The notes beneath the pieces were generated by a model that was given only the letters and a program-made list of their open reading frames with translations, had not been told where the DNA came from and made no database searches. From positions 1 to 13,140 of the forward strand of contig JACRAO010000078.1 in the NCBI GenBank assembly GCA_016213345.1: a stretch of 13,140 nt of DNA, in the 5' to 3' direction. The translations under genes and the position numbers were made by a program. Origin of the DNA: Bdellovibrio sp. Lineage in GTDB: Bacteria; Bdellovibrionota; UBA1018. The stretch's first letter is position 1, and the number at the start of each line of letters is the position of its first letter. Shown one piece after another: positions 7,626-13,140 of the stretch.

Positions 7626-9163
7626 ATATTTTTATTTATCTCCAGAAAATGTGATACAAATCCAAGATTTTCAAAAAACCGCTGGGAATTTTCGTTAAAC
7701 CACTGTATGCGAGCAGAAATCGTTGTGTTTTGACCAATAAACCGATTTCCCAAATGAGTTGCTCTAGAAATCCAATCATTTTTTATTTTTTGTGCCTCTA
7801 AATGGGTGAGTTTGTTGCGATCATAACCAACAAAACCTATGTGTACTGTTTGAAAACTTAGCAAAGGATGTTCCCATGGGGCTTGTGCAGCAAACAAAGC
7901 AACTGGCTCACCTTTTTTTAGATACAATCTGGCTTGTGTGGATGTTAAGAGAAATGATCTTAGTTTATTTTCAATTTCTTCTTGTCTGTTTTTAGAAAGG
8001 AATGACATGAATGATCGTAAATAAACATTTTCATAAAGTGTCATTGCTTTACAGATGTTCTGTGTATCAACACTTTCCAATGTTACACCCCCCCATTCTT
8101 CATTATGAGAGTTTGGTTCATTCATGGCTAAATTCAGATTCTTAAGTGAGATTGTTTTTAGAAATAAATAGTTCAAATCCCATTTTTGACAAAGAGACTT
8201 TGCGTCTTTAATATTTAATTTTTTTTGTGTTTCAAAAAAAGCAGGGTAATTTGGTTGGTTTACCAATGTATATCGCGATGGCAAACAGGCATAAGACAAA
8301 TCAGCATGCATAAAAAAACACGCATCACATTGTGATTTGACGGAATAGCTAGAAATATCGATACCAGATTTTTGCGCTTGATCTCTAAAAGAAAAAAAGT
8401 CTAACAATTTTCTAAGATGATTACCTTCTGTGTAAGCCGTATCTAAGGAAGAAAATACGTATTCATACCGTTTAGCGCCATCGAAACTCAACGGTCCGCA
8501 ACAAAGAGAAAGCCCCTTGCCTGGGTAGTACACTAGCCTTTCTAATCCATTTGTCCTTTCACTAATCGAAGGACATTTAAAATCCCATACATCTGCTTGA
8601 ACTATTGAGCTCTCCTTTGAGCTCTCCTTGCCTAAACTGTTATATCGTCCGGCTTGAATGAGACGGTTTATGAATAATTTTACTCCGTCAACAAGGACAT
8701 TACTGGCTAGTTTAAGGTCAGCTTGCTCTTCGATTGTAAACTTAAGAGATGTTCTGATTTTTCGTTTAACACACTCCTTCAGTAATGTTTTTATATTTTT
8801 TTCTGATATATATTTTGCATGAAACTTATCATAAGACACATATATTTCGTCGATCTTAATTGAATCTAAAACTGATTCGGGCCTCTTTCCGAACCATCCA
8901 TTTGTTGTTAAAGTAAAATTAACTAGTCTGCGAATACCTGCTTGCAATTTTTGGATGAGTTCAATTTGCAGGGTCGGCTCTCCACCTGAAAAATGCACAC
9001 TTCGAACTCTATGTCTTATATTTATCCAATGTGTGAGTTGCTCAACTTCTTCTTTGTCTAATAAAAAACGCTTTGATTGAGGACCTGAAGAACTTATGCA
9101 ATGATCACATGATATATTACACAAATCAGATAAAACAATATATAGCTCTTCACCGGGTTCCAT
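7622..9163 (-). CDS. Radical SAM protein with SPASM-like cysteines and C-terminal GNAT-like domain
   Basis: A 513-residue protein. The N-terminal radical SAM core has the cluster motif CNISCDHC (Cys15, Cys19, Cys22) and SAM-binding SGGEP (59-63), then the TLTTNGW strand (84-90). Further cysteines at 197, 221-222, 279, 282 and 293 could hold auxiliary Fe-S clusters as in SPASM/twitch peptide-modifying enzymes; spacing does not exactly match the SPASM consensus as I know it. The last about 110 residues look like a GNAT acyltransferase, ending in FNENSQRFFENLGF (489-502), the typical N-x-A-F-E-K-x-G-F final motif. The gene begins 27 bases after the small secreted-protein gene and has only a weak ribosome binding site, and its stop overlaps the next start. 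A peptide-modifying role is inferred from that neighbour. Substrate is unknown. Confidence 0.8.
   Translation of the reverse strand: MEPGEELYIVLSDLCNISCDHCISSSGPQSKRFLLDKEEVEQLTHWINIRHRVRSVHFSGGEPTLQIELIQKLQAGIRRLVNFTLTTNGWFGKRPESVLDSIKIDEIYVSYDKFHAKYISEKNIKTLLKECVKRKIRTSLKFTIEEQADLKLASNVLVDGVKLFINRLIQAGRYNSLGKESSKESSIVQADVWDFKCPSISERTNGLERLVYYPGKGLSLCCGPLSFDGAKRYEYVFSSLDTAYTEGNHLRKLLDFFSFRDQAQKSGIDISSYSVKSQCDACFFMHADLSYACLPSRYTLVNQPNYPAFFETQKKLNIKDAKSLCQKWDLNYLFLKTISLKNLNLAMNEPNSHNEEWGGVTLESVDTQNICKAMTLYENVYLRSFMSFLSKNRQEEIENKLRSFLLTSTQARLYLKKGEPVALFAAQAPWEHPLLSFQTVHIGFVGYDRNKLTHLEAQKIKNDWISRATHLGNRFIGQNTTISARIQWFNENSQRFFENLGFVSHFLEINKNI
8088..8094 (-). repeat. Homopolymer tract (G7 on coding strand) inside the radical SAM/GNAT gene
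   Basis: Seven consecutive C on the + strand, read as G7 in the coding strand across the codons for Trp357, Gly358 and Gly359. It lies between the radical SAM part and the GNAT-like part, and stands out in AT-rich DNA. Slippage here would truncate the protein before the GNAT-like domain. Confidence 0.6.
8605..8628. repeat. Perfect 12-bp tandem duplication inside the radical SAM gene
   Basis: Two exact adjacent copies of TTGAGCTCTCCT. On the coding strand this gives an in-frame repeat of Lys-Glu-Ser-Ser (residues 179-186), between the radical SAM core and the later cysteine region. It is most simply a recent replication-slippage duplication in a tolerant linker. Confidence 0.85.
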
Positions 9164-9190
9164 ATAAATACAAACACCATAATAGAAACT

Positions 9191-9514
9191 TCAAATTAGC
9201 CCTCCAGTTGACATTTGGCCCGTGACTTTGGAAACTCTATCGAGTTCATCTTTTAATGTTTCAATTTCCTGATCTGTTAATTCTTCAAGTTTTTTGTCGC
9301 CATTGAGAATCTGATATAAAAGGCTATCTTTATCCTCATTGAGGTTATTGAAAAGTGCTCTTAACAAATTCATTGCAGCTTGTTCATCTATATTTTCGTC
9401 TTTTATGGTATTTATTTCATTAGCATTTGCAGTGTTCAGGGAATTGAGACCTATTGGGCTTAACACTGTAGCAAGTAGTGTCAACCAATTTAGTGACTTA
9501 GTTTTATTAATCAT
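9191..9514 (-). CDS. Small secreted protein, possible substrate/precursor of the adjacent radical SAM enzyme
   Basis: 107 residues from the ATG at 9512-9514. This start is chosen because AAAGGAGG (9525-9532) sits 10 bases upstream, far better than at the ATG 13 codons further out. It has a basic N-terminus (MINKTK), a hydrophobic stretch (about 8-24) and a signal-peptidase-I-like ANA site, leaving about 75 residues. The mature part is strongly acidic and probably helical (DENIDEQAAMNLLRALFNNL, then LEELTDQEIETLKDEL), ending in the short non-helical tail TGQMSTGGLI. There is no Cys or aromatic residue in the tail. It is first in the operon with the best ribosome binding site, as is common when a precursor must outnumber its modifying enzyme. 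I recognise no family. A plain secreted or periplasmic helper protein is the main alternative to a RiPP precursor. Confidence 0.75.
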   Translation of the reverse strand: MINKTKSLNWLTLLATVLSPIGLNSLNTANANEINTIKDENIDEQAAMNLLRALFNNLNEDKDSLLYQILNGDKKLEELTDQEIETLKDELDRVSKVTGQMSTGGLI

Positions 9515-9603
9515 ATTCTCTTGTCCTCCTTTGACTCTATTTTGTATTATCAATGTCTAAAAGACGGGCTCTATAAAATTTATAATGTGAGTCAATGTTT
9601 TAA

Positions 9604-9632
9604 TGCATAGCAGCATAGAACAAATATGTCAA
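9604..9632 (-). promoter_or_regulatory. Candidate promoter of the secreted protein/radical SAM/sensor operon
   Basis: On the - strand, a perfect TTGACA (9627-9632) is followed after 17 bases by TATGCA (9604-9609), a weak -10 box. It would start transcription about 80 bases before the first gene's ATG. The TATGT-CA-ACATA inverted repeat (9625-9636) overlaps the -35 box and could be an operator. Other A/T-rich -10 candidates lie nearer the gene (TATAAA and TATAGA about 9570-9583), so the exact promoter is unsure. Confidence 0.35.
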
Positions 9633-9637
9633 CATAC

Positions 9638-9667
9638 TTGATCTCACAGTTATAGCTTTGGTATCAT
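9638..9667 (+). promoter_or_regulatory. Candidate sigma-70-type promoter, + strand
   Basis: TTGATC (9638-9643) and TATCAT (9662-9667) lie 18 bases apart. The expected transcription start, about 7 bases on, falls on or next to the ATG at 9674, which would give a leaderless transcript for the small ORF there. It is nearly back to back with the - strand promoter candidate. The evidence is box matching only. Confidence 0.25.
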
Positions 9668-9673
9668 CTCTTT

Positions 9674-9805
9674 ATGAGTCAATATGCAGTCCAATCCCAA
9701 CCACTTAGAGACCGTTGTATAAAAGAAATTCGAGGAAAAAAGATCAAGATACCAAAAAAGCCAGAAAGTGTTATGACACATAAACTAAAAAAATACTTGT
9801 TTTAA
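9674..9805 (+). CDS. Possible small basic protein, 43 residues, unrecognised
   Basis: An ATG-to-TAA frame of 43 codons, less A/T-rich than the DNA right after it. The product is hydrophilic and strongly basic in its second half (IRGKKIKIPKKPE, then THKLKKYLF), with one Cys and no membrane segment. There is no Shine-Dalgarno sequence; only a leaderless start from the promoter candidate just upstream would explain its translation. It could equally be a chance frame or the decayed end of an older gene. No family is recognised. Confidence 0.28.
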   Translation: MSQYAVQSQPLRDRCIKEIRGKKIKIPKKPESVMTHKLKKYLF

Positions 9806-9912
9806 GCTTATTTTACTTGTTTTTTTGATTTTATTGAGATATGAAATAAATAGTTTTTTGTAAAAGAATTTTTATAAATTGATTGATATTTATTATTCGT
9901 CAAGGAGACTTT

Positions 9913-10083
9913 ATGGAAAGTTTAAAACAAAAGTCTAAAAAAGAGCTTCTAAAAGAACTCCACGAGCTTGTATCTCAAGAAAGAAACTTAGGCTTAAAGG
10001 TTTTAGCTTACTTAAAAGAAATAAAATCAAGACGACTTCATCAAGAGCTAGGATACTCAAGTCTATTTGTATTTTGTGTATAG
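9913..10083 (+). pseudogene. N-terminal remnant of an HNH-endonuclease-family protein
   Basis: 56 residues from ATG 9913, with a good AAGGAG ribosome binding site (9902-9907). The pattern, L-x-x-KSKKELLKEL, then LVSQERNLGLKVLAYLKEI, then RRLHQELGYSSLF, matches the opening of a large family of HNH endonucleases frequent in Bdellovibrio-like genomes, in which ELGYSSLF is followed by a Y-SEGAA-RRI helix and, much later, the HNH domain. Here the frame stops at FCV, just after that block, and none of the three following frames continues the homology; the sequence goes directly into a membrane-protein gene. I read it as a deletion remnant that may still be translated as a short helical peptide. The family link is from memory of the motif and is moderately sure. 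Confidence 0.65.
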
Positions 10084-11788
10084 GAAGGCGCATCAAAACT
10101 TGCAAAAAACCCCGTCAGTGACATATACTCATTACCTTATTGCTGTTTGGGATGTTTTAGTTTGGAGCCTGGTCCTTTTGCCAATCATAACTGGAGGGAT
10201 TTGGATTGACAAACCATCAATAAAACTAGAACTTGCTCAAGTTACCATCCCTGTTATTTTTGTCAGTTTGCTTGGAGCATTTTTAAAATTTTTTAGGAAT
10301 TACCCGCTAGAAAAAGCAAGCTCCTTAAGATTTCTTGTGTTTCTTTGGTCTAAGTGGGTTTTCTTTAATCAAAAAAAGGCGGTACTCACATTAGTTATTG
10401 GGAGCTTTGGAGTAGGTACATTGTGGTGTTTTGCATCTTTATTTCGCCATTGGTCCTATCACAGTGGAGCACAGGATTTGGGGATTTTCACAAGTGCAAT
10501 TTGGAATTTAGTTAGTGGTCATGGCTATATCTCTTCTGTAAAAGGTGGCATGAATCTATTCGCTGATCATCAATCTCCTACGTTTTGGCTGTTTGCTCCA
10601 GTATTTTATTTTTTTCCTTATTCAGAAACACTTTTAGTCGTTCAAGCTTTTGGTCTTTCTTTTGGGGCGTTAGCATTGAGAAAAATTTCAATTCAATATT
10701 TAGAAAAAAATCACTGGGGTATTTTACTAACTCCGATTTTATACTGGGCTTATCTGCCTTTAAGAAATGCCAACACTTTTGATTTTCATCCAGAAGTGCT
10801 TATGCTGCCTCTGTTTTTGGTTTGCATTACCTGTCTTCAGTCTCAAAATATAAAATCACGGATATTTGGTTTTTTTATTTTAATTTTAGCACTCGGCTGC
10901 AAAGAGTCGGCTGGACCGGTTTGTATGGGAATTGGTCTTGCTTATTTTTTTAATGCTGGACCACAAGCTACATTGGGATTTACTAAAAGGCTTGGACCAG
11001 TGCTTATTATTCTTGGCATACTTGCTTTTTACTTTGATACACAGCTGGTTCCTCGTTTTTTTAATAACACTTATGTTTACAACATTGTTTATTCTCATTT
11101 TGGAAATGATTTAAAGGATTTATTTTTTTCTCCATTTTTACAGCCAATTTTGTTTTGGAAATATATTTTAGGTTATGCAAGGTTGAAATTTTTATTCATT
11201 ACTTTGGCATCACTTTGTTTCTTACCTGTTTTTAATTGGAGATGTCTATTGGCAGCACTGCCTGGTTATTTGATGCCTTTTTTAAGTGCCGGAGATAGTC
11301 GTGTGAATAAAATTTTTCATTACGCAATAGAACCATCTGTAGGATTATTTTGGGCACTGCCACTGGCGTGTTTAAATTTTGAAAAATTTTTAAGCATTAA
11401 GAATATTAATAAAAAAATTTTTCTTAGCATTTGGATTTGTTTTTGGGGATTTGCAATGTTTGATAGGTCTGAAATTTTTAGAATAAGAAGAAACATTCCT
11501 AGCTCTCATCATATGTGGTTGACGAAAGTTTTGCTTCCTAGTTTACAAGAAAAAACCTGGGCAAGCTCTAGTGCGATTGTTCCACATTTGACACATCTTA
11601 TGTGGGCACAGGAGTTACCTGCTTTAAAAATAGGTAAAAGTGAAAAGCTGGTAGATTGTGTACTTGCGGATGATAATATGCTAATAATAAACGCGTTTCA
11701 TCTGATTTATCAGTGTAATAATGTGAAAATCTACGAAAGAATTCCAAACACATGCTTAGCGCATTTGCCAATGTATTGTGTGAACTAA
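10067..11788 (+). CDS. DUF2079 family polytopic membrane protein
   Basis: A 573-residue protein with many hydrophobic segments. The DUF2079 signature is clear: SGAQDLGIFTSAIWN (133-147), GHGYISSVKGG-NLFADHQSP (151-171), FDFHPEVL, and GCKESAGPV. DUF2079 proteins look like GT-C-type glycosyltransferases (acidic residue in the first large extracytoplasmic loop), but no activity is established to my knowledge. The first 130 residues carry extra hydrophobic stretches, making it longer than I expect for the family. The 10067 start is TTG with no convincing ribosome binding site and overlaps the HNH remnant by 17 bases. A TTG at 10100, 11 bases after AGGAAGG (10082-10088), is a good alternative. The gene ends 3 bases from the convergent unknown gene. 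Confidence 0.82.
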   Translation: MYFVYRKAHQNLQKTPSVTYTHYLIAVWDVLVWSLVLLPIITGGIWIDKPSIKLELAQVTIPVIFVSLLGAFLKFFRNYPLEKASSLRFLVFLWSKWVFFNQKKAVLTLVIGSFGVGTLWCFASLFRHWSYHSGAQDLGIFTSAIWNLVSGHGYISSVKGGMNLFADHQSPTFWLFAPVFYFFPYSETLLVVQAFGLSFGALALRKISIQYLEKNHWGILLTPILYWAYLPLRNANTFDFHPEVLMLPLFLVCITCLQSQNIKSRIFGFFILILALGCKESAGPVCMGIGLAYFFNAGPQATLGFTKRLGPVLIILGILAFYFDTQLVPRFFNNTYVYNIVYSHFGNDLKDLFFSPFLQPILFWKYILGYARLKFLFITLASLCFLPVFNWRCLLAALPGYLMPFLSAGDSRVNKIFHYAIEPSVGLFWALPLACLNFEKFLSIKNINKKIFLSIWICFWGFAMFDRSEIFRIRRNIPSSHHMWLTKVLLPSLQEKTWASSSAIVPHLTHLMWAQELPALKIGKSEKLVDCVLADDNMLIINAFHLIYQCNNVKIYERIPNTCLAHLPMYCVN

Positions 11789-11791
11789 TAC

Positions 11792-12694
11792 TCATGCAGC
11801 TTTTTTTAGTACAGTCTGCCCCAGAATTTTAAGAGTTTCAAGAGCGACGTCTTTTAAACTCTTTTCTGAAATAGCAGCAATCACCCCACGACACGAAGAA
11901 AGTTCGCCTACACGAATTAGACTTAACCATTCTTGATGTGTTATTCCAAAAGCTCCACGAATAACATTTCTTGTGCTCATTATGTTTGTCATTGTTGCTG
12001 GGGGAGGTAACTCAACAAAACCAGTTTTTACAAACTGATTCCATACCTCTGGAACGATACGTGGTTGCCACTTCAGTCCTGTCCAAAGCATAAGTCTTTC
12101 ACGTGGACTCACAGTAGCAGAGCTTTGAAAATGAGGTATTACAGAGCCACCTGGATCTGGTTGAATTGATAAAAACAATATATTTTTTACACCTGATTGA
12201 AATAAAAATTTTATCCCTAAAGCTAACGGATCTTTCTGAGTTTCTAATTGCCCTAGTTCCCAAATGACAATTTCAGTGGCTTTTTGTTCTTTAAAATTTT
12301 TCCTACTACCTCTTTGAATGGATGGTGACTTGCAGTTTGTATTAGAAGCTATTTTGAGGGGAGTTTTTTTTGTTTTCCTGGCGATATCTGGTGGTTTTTC
12401 GCCTGGTTTTAGTATTACTTCAAATTCAAATCCTGTTGTATCAGAAACCTGAATATCTATTTCTGATGTATTTGCTGTATCATTTGCTGATTTAGCTACT
12501 ATTGATGTTGCTACTGGATCGGCTTTTTGGTCTAAAGTTATTGGTTGTAATGGCAATCCAGTCGTATGGTCCTCTAATGGATTTAGCTTCTTTTTGTTTA
12601 AAATATCATTCAATAGAGTAGCTTTATTATCATCTAACTGATTGATTTCTATAATAATTTCATTGTCATTACTTTTTGATTTAGTCGAACTCAC
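11792..12694 (-). CDS. Unrecognised 300-residue protein with disordered N-terminal half
   Basis: I do not recognise this protein. Residues 1-137 are rich in Lys, Asp, Asn, Ser and Thr with little hydrophobic content, so probably disordered. Residues 138-300 look like a compact alpha/beta domain: strands TEIVIWELG (140-148) and VKNILFLSIQPD (169-180), then LMLWTGLKWQP (201-211), GFVELPPPATMTN (225-237), TRNVIRGAFG (241-250), EWLSLIRVG (255-263) and SSCRGVIAAIS (266-276). There is no signal peptide, membrane segment or metal motif. The start is GTG (12692-12694), with GAAAGG upstream and a 12-bp palindrome between the two. It is divergent from the iscR-like gene, with 154 bases between. It could be a cytoplasmic regulator or scaffold, but nothing in sequence decides that. 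Confidence 0.75.
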   Translation of the reverse strand: MSSTKSKSNDNEIIIEINQLDDNKATLLNDILNKKKLNPLEDHTTGLPLQPITLDQKADPVATSIVAKSANDTANTSEIDIQVSDTTGFEFEVILKPGEKPPDIARKTKKTPLKIASNTNCKSPSIQRGSRKNFKEQKATEIVIWELGQLETQKDPLALGIKFLFQSGVKNILFLSIQPDPGGSVIPHFQSSATVSPRERLMLWTGLKWQPRIVPEVWNQFVKTGFVELPPPATMTNIMSTRNVIRGAFGITHQEWLSLIRVGELSSCRGVIAAISEKSLKDVALETLKILGQTVLKKAA

Positions 12695-12706
12695 AGGTTT
12701 AAACCT
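12695..12706. repeat. Perfect 12-bp palindrome next to the GTG start of the unknown gene
   Basis: AGGTTTAAACCT reads the same on both strands and lies directly before the GTG codon, partly inside the ribosome binding region. A dimeric regulator could bind here, or it may be chance in A/T-rich DNA. Confidence 0.5.
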
Positions 12707-12721
12707 TTCAATACTTTTTCG

Positions 12722-12731
12722 GCTATATAGC
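12722..12731. repeat. Perfect 10-bp palindrome in the divergent intergenic region
   Basis: GCTATATAGC is self-complementary and sits within a likely -10 area for the - strand gene: a TTAACT / TTATCT pair with 17-base spacing lies just upstream on that strand. It may be part of that promoter or an operator; evidence is weak. Confidence 0.3.
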
Positions 12732-12780
12732 TATAGATAATTAGAAAATAAAAATTGAGTTAAAAAATAAAGAATAGTAG

Positions 12781-12807
12781 TTGACGCACTAGATACACCA
12801 TGATAAT
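12781..12807 (+). promoter_or_regulatory. Candidate promoter of the iscR-like gene
   Basis: TTGACG (12781-12786) and GATAAT (12802-12807, preceded by T as TGATAAT) are separated by a short 15-base spacer. The transcript would start about 35 bases before the ATG. A short interrupted palindrome, GTAC-CTA-GTAC, lies at 12809-12819 around the expected start. E. coli iscR is autoregulated; I could not match a full type 1 IscR site here. Confidence 0.35.
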
Positions 12808-12848
12808 TGTACCTAGTACTTTAATTGAGGAAAAAGGGAGAGTAAAAT

Positions 12849-13140
12849 ATGAGACTGACCTCAAAAGGACGGTATGCCGTCCGAGCAATTTTGGATTTAA
12901 CGTTTAACTCAAATGGTAGACCAGTTCGCTTGCAAGAAATTTCTGAACGTCAGAGAATTTCTTTGCACTACTTAGAGCAACTTTTTAGGAGACTAAGGAA
13001 AGGCTCGGTAGTCAAAAGCGTACGTGGACCAGGTGGTGGATACGTTTTAGCCCGCATAATGGACGAAATTTCTATAAAAGATGTTTTGATTAGCGTGGGC
13101 GAAAACATCAATCCGGCGCGTGATCTTGTTGGTACAGGAG
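12849..13140 (+). CDS. iscR: Rrf2-family transcriptional regulator, IscR-like (3' end outside window)
   Basis: Ninety-seven residues are visible, starting MRLTSKGRYAVRAILDL with an AGGGAG ribosome binding site (12835-12840). It aligns without gaps to E. coli IscR as I recall it: LQEISERQRISLHYLEQLF (28-46) is the winged-helix recognition region and VRGPGGGYVLA (58-68) the wing. IscR senses Fe-S status through a 2Fe-2S cluster and controls isc/suf genes. In E. coli the ligands are Cys92, Cys98, Cys104 and His107. Here residue 92 is Asp (ARDLVGTG), and the other ligand positions lie beyond the window. So it may bind its cluster differently, or be an Rrf2 paralogue with another signal. Family is firm; the specific iscR name is likely but not certain, and isc genes downstream cannot be seen. 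Confidence 0.85.
   Translation, partial: MRLTSKGRYAVRAILDLTFNSNGRPVRLQEISERQRISLHYLEQLFRRLRKGSVVKSVRGPGGGYVLARIMDEISIKDVLISVGENINPARDLVGTG

Larger units (their letters stand above)
9515..9912. other. AT-rich divergent intergenic region
   Basis: About 400 bases between the - strand operon and the + strand HNH remnant. It holds the strong ribosome binding site of the small secreted protein, candidate promoters on both strands around 9604-9667, an interrupted palindrome TATGT-CA-ACATA at 9625-9636, and a possible 43-codon ORF at 9674-9805. From 9806 to 9900 it is almost pure A/T with no convincing structure. No tRNA or terminator stem was seen. Confidence 0.6.

Noticed and set aside
9515..9553. 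Thirteen-codon N-terminal extension of the small secreted protein from an upstream ATG
   Set aside because: The extension would translate through AAAGGAGG, which is better explained as the ribosome binding site for the ATG at 9512-9514, and it would bury the signal peptide.
9339..9560. 73-codon + strand frame opposite the small secreted protein
   Set aside because: The - strand frame has a strong ribosome binding site and a signal peptide, whereas this one has neither and ends in a Cys/Pro run.
9806..9900. Replication origin or regulatory RNA in the very A/T-rich stretch
   Set aside because: No DnaA-box cluster, iterated repeats or stable stem was seen; it is only A/T-rich.
12770..12820. 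Type 1 IscR binding site upstream of the iscR-like gene
   Set aside because: TAGTTGAC resembles one half-site, but the second half does not match at the right spacing.
1..13140. CRISPR array, tRNA, rRNA, insertion sequence or prophage
   Set aside because: No regularly spaced repeats, no cloverleaf or rRNA-like sequence, and no transposase or integrase frame was found on either strand.

Overview
The window is AT-rich bacterial DNA, densely packed with genes on both strands. The organism is probably Gram-negative: there is a predicted lipoprotein peptide-binding protein, a signal-peptide protein, and an IscR-like regulator. The lineage cannot be fixed from sequence alone. A broken gene resembling the N-terminus of the HNH-endonuclease family common in Bdellovibrio-like genomes, next to GT22 and DUF2079 membrane proteins, makes a Bdellovibrionota/deltaproteobacterial relative my best guess, at low confidence.

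Region 1 (1-2460, + strand) is housekeeping: the 3' end of pdxJ (vitamin B6 synthesis), a fused NAD(P)HX epimerase/dehydratase (nnr), and tsaE (tRNA t6A modification). The last two overlap deeply. The acpS gene that often sits between pdxJ and nnr is absent.

Region 2 (9514 down to 2444, - strand) is the most interesting part. It is a five-gene, apparently single-transcript operon: a 107-residue secreted, possibly RiPP-precursor-like protein with a very strong ribosome binding site; a radical SAM protein carrying extra cysteines and a C-terminal GNAT-like domain; a family 5 peptide-binding lipoprotein; a membrane histidine kinase with two C-terminal receiver domains; and a GT22-type multi-pass glycosyltransferase. 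The last four genes are joined by three 4-base start/stop overlaps (ATGA, ATGA, TTGA), so they are probably translationally coupled. No transporter permease and no DNA-binding response regulator are present. My inference is a peptide made and modified by the first two genes and sensed outside the inner membrane by the binding protein and kinase. This reading is not proven.

Region 3 (9515-10083) is an AT-rich divergent intergenic stretch with candidate promoters on both strands and a possible 43-codon basic ORF, followed by the HNH-family remnant. That remnant runs straight into Region 4 (10067-11788, + strand), a DUF2079 polytopic membrane protein.

Region 5 (11792-13140) holds an unrecognised 300-residue protein on the - strand. 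It is divergent from the 5' end of an iscR-like Rrf2-family regulator, which has Asp where E. coli IscR has its first cluster cysteine, Cys92. No tRNA, rRNA, CRISPR array or complete mobile element was seen.
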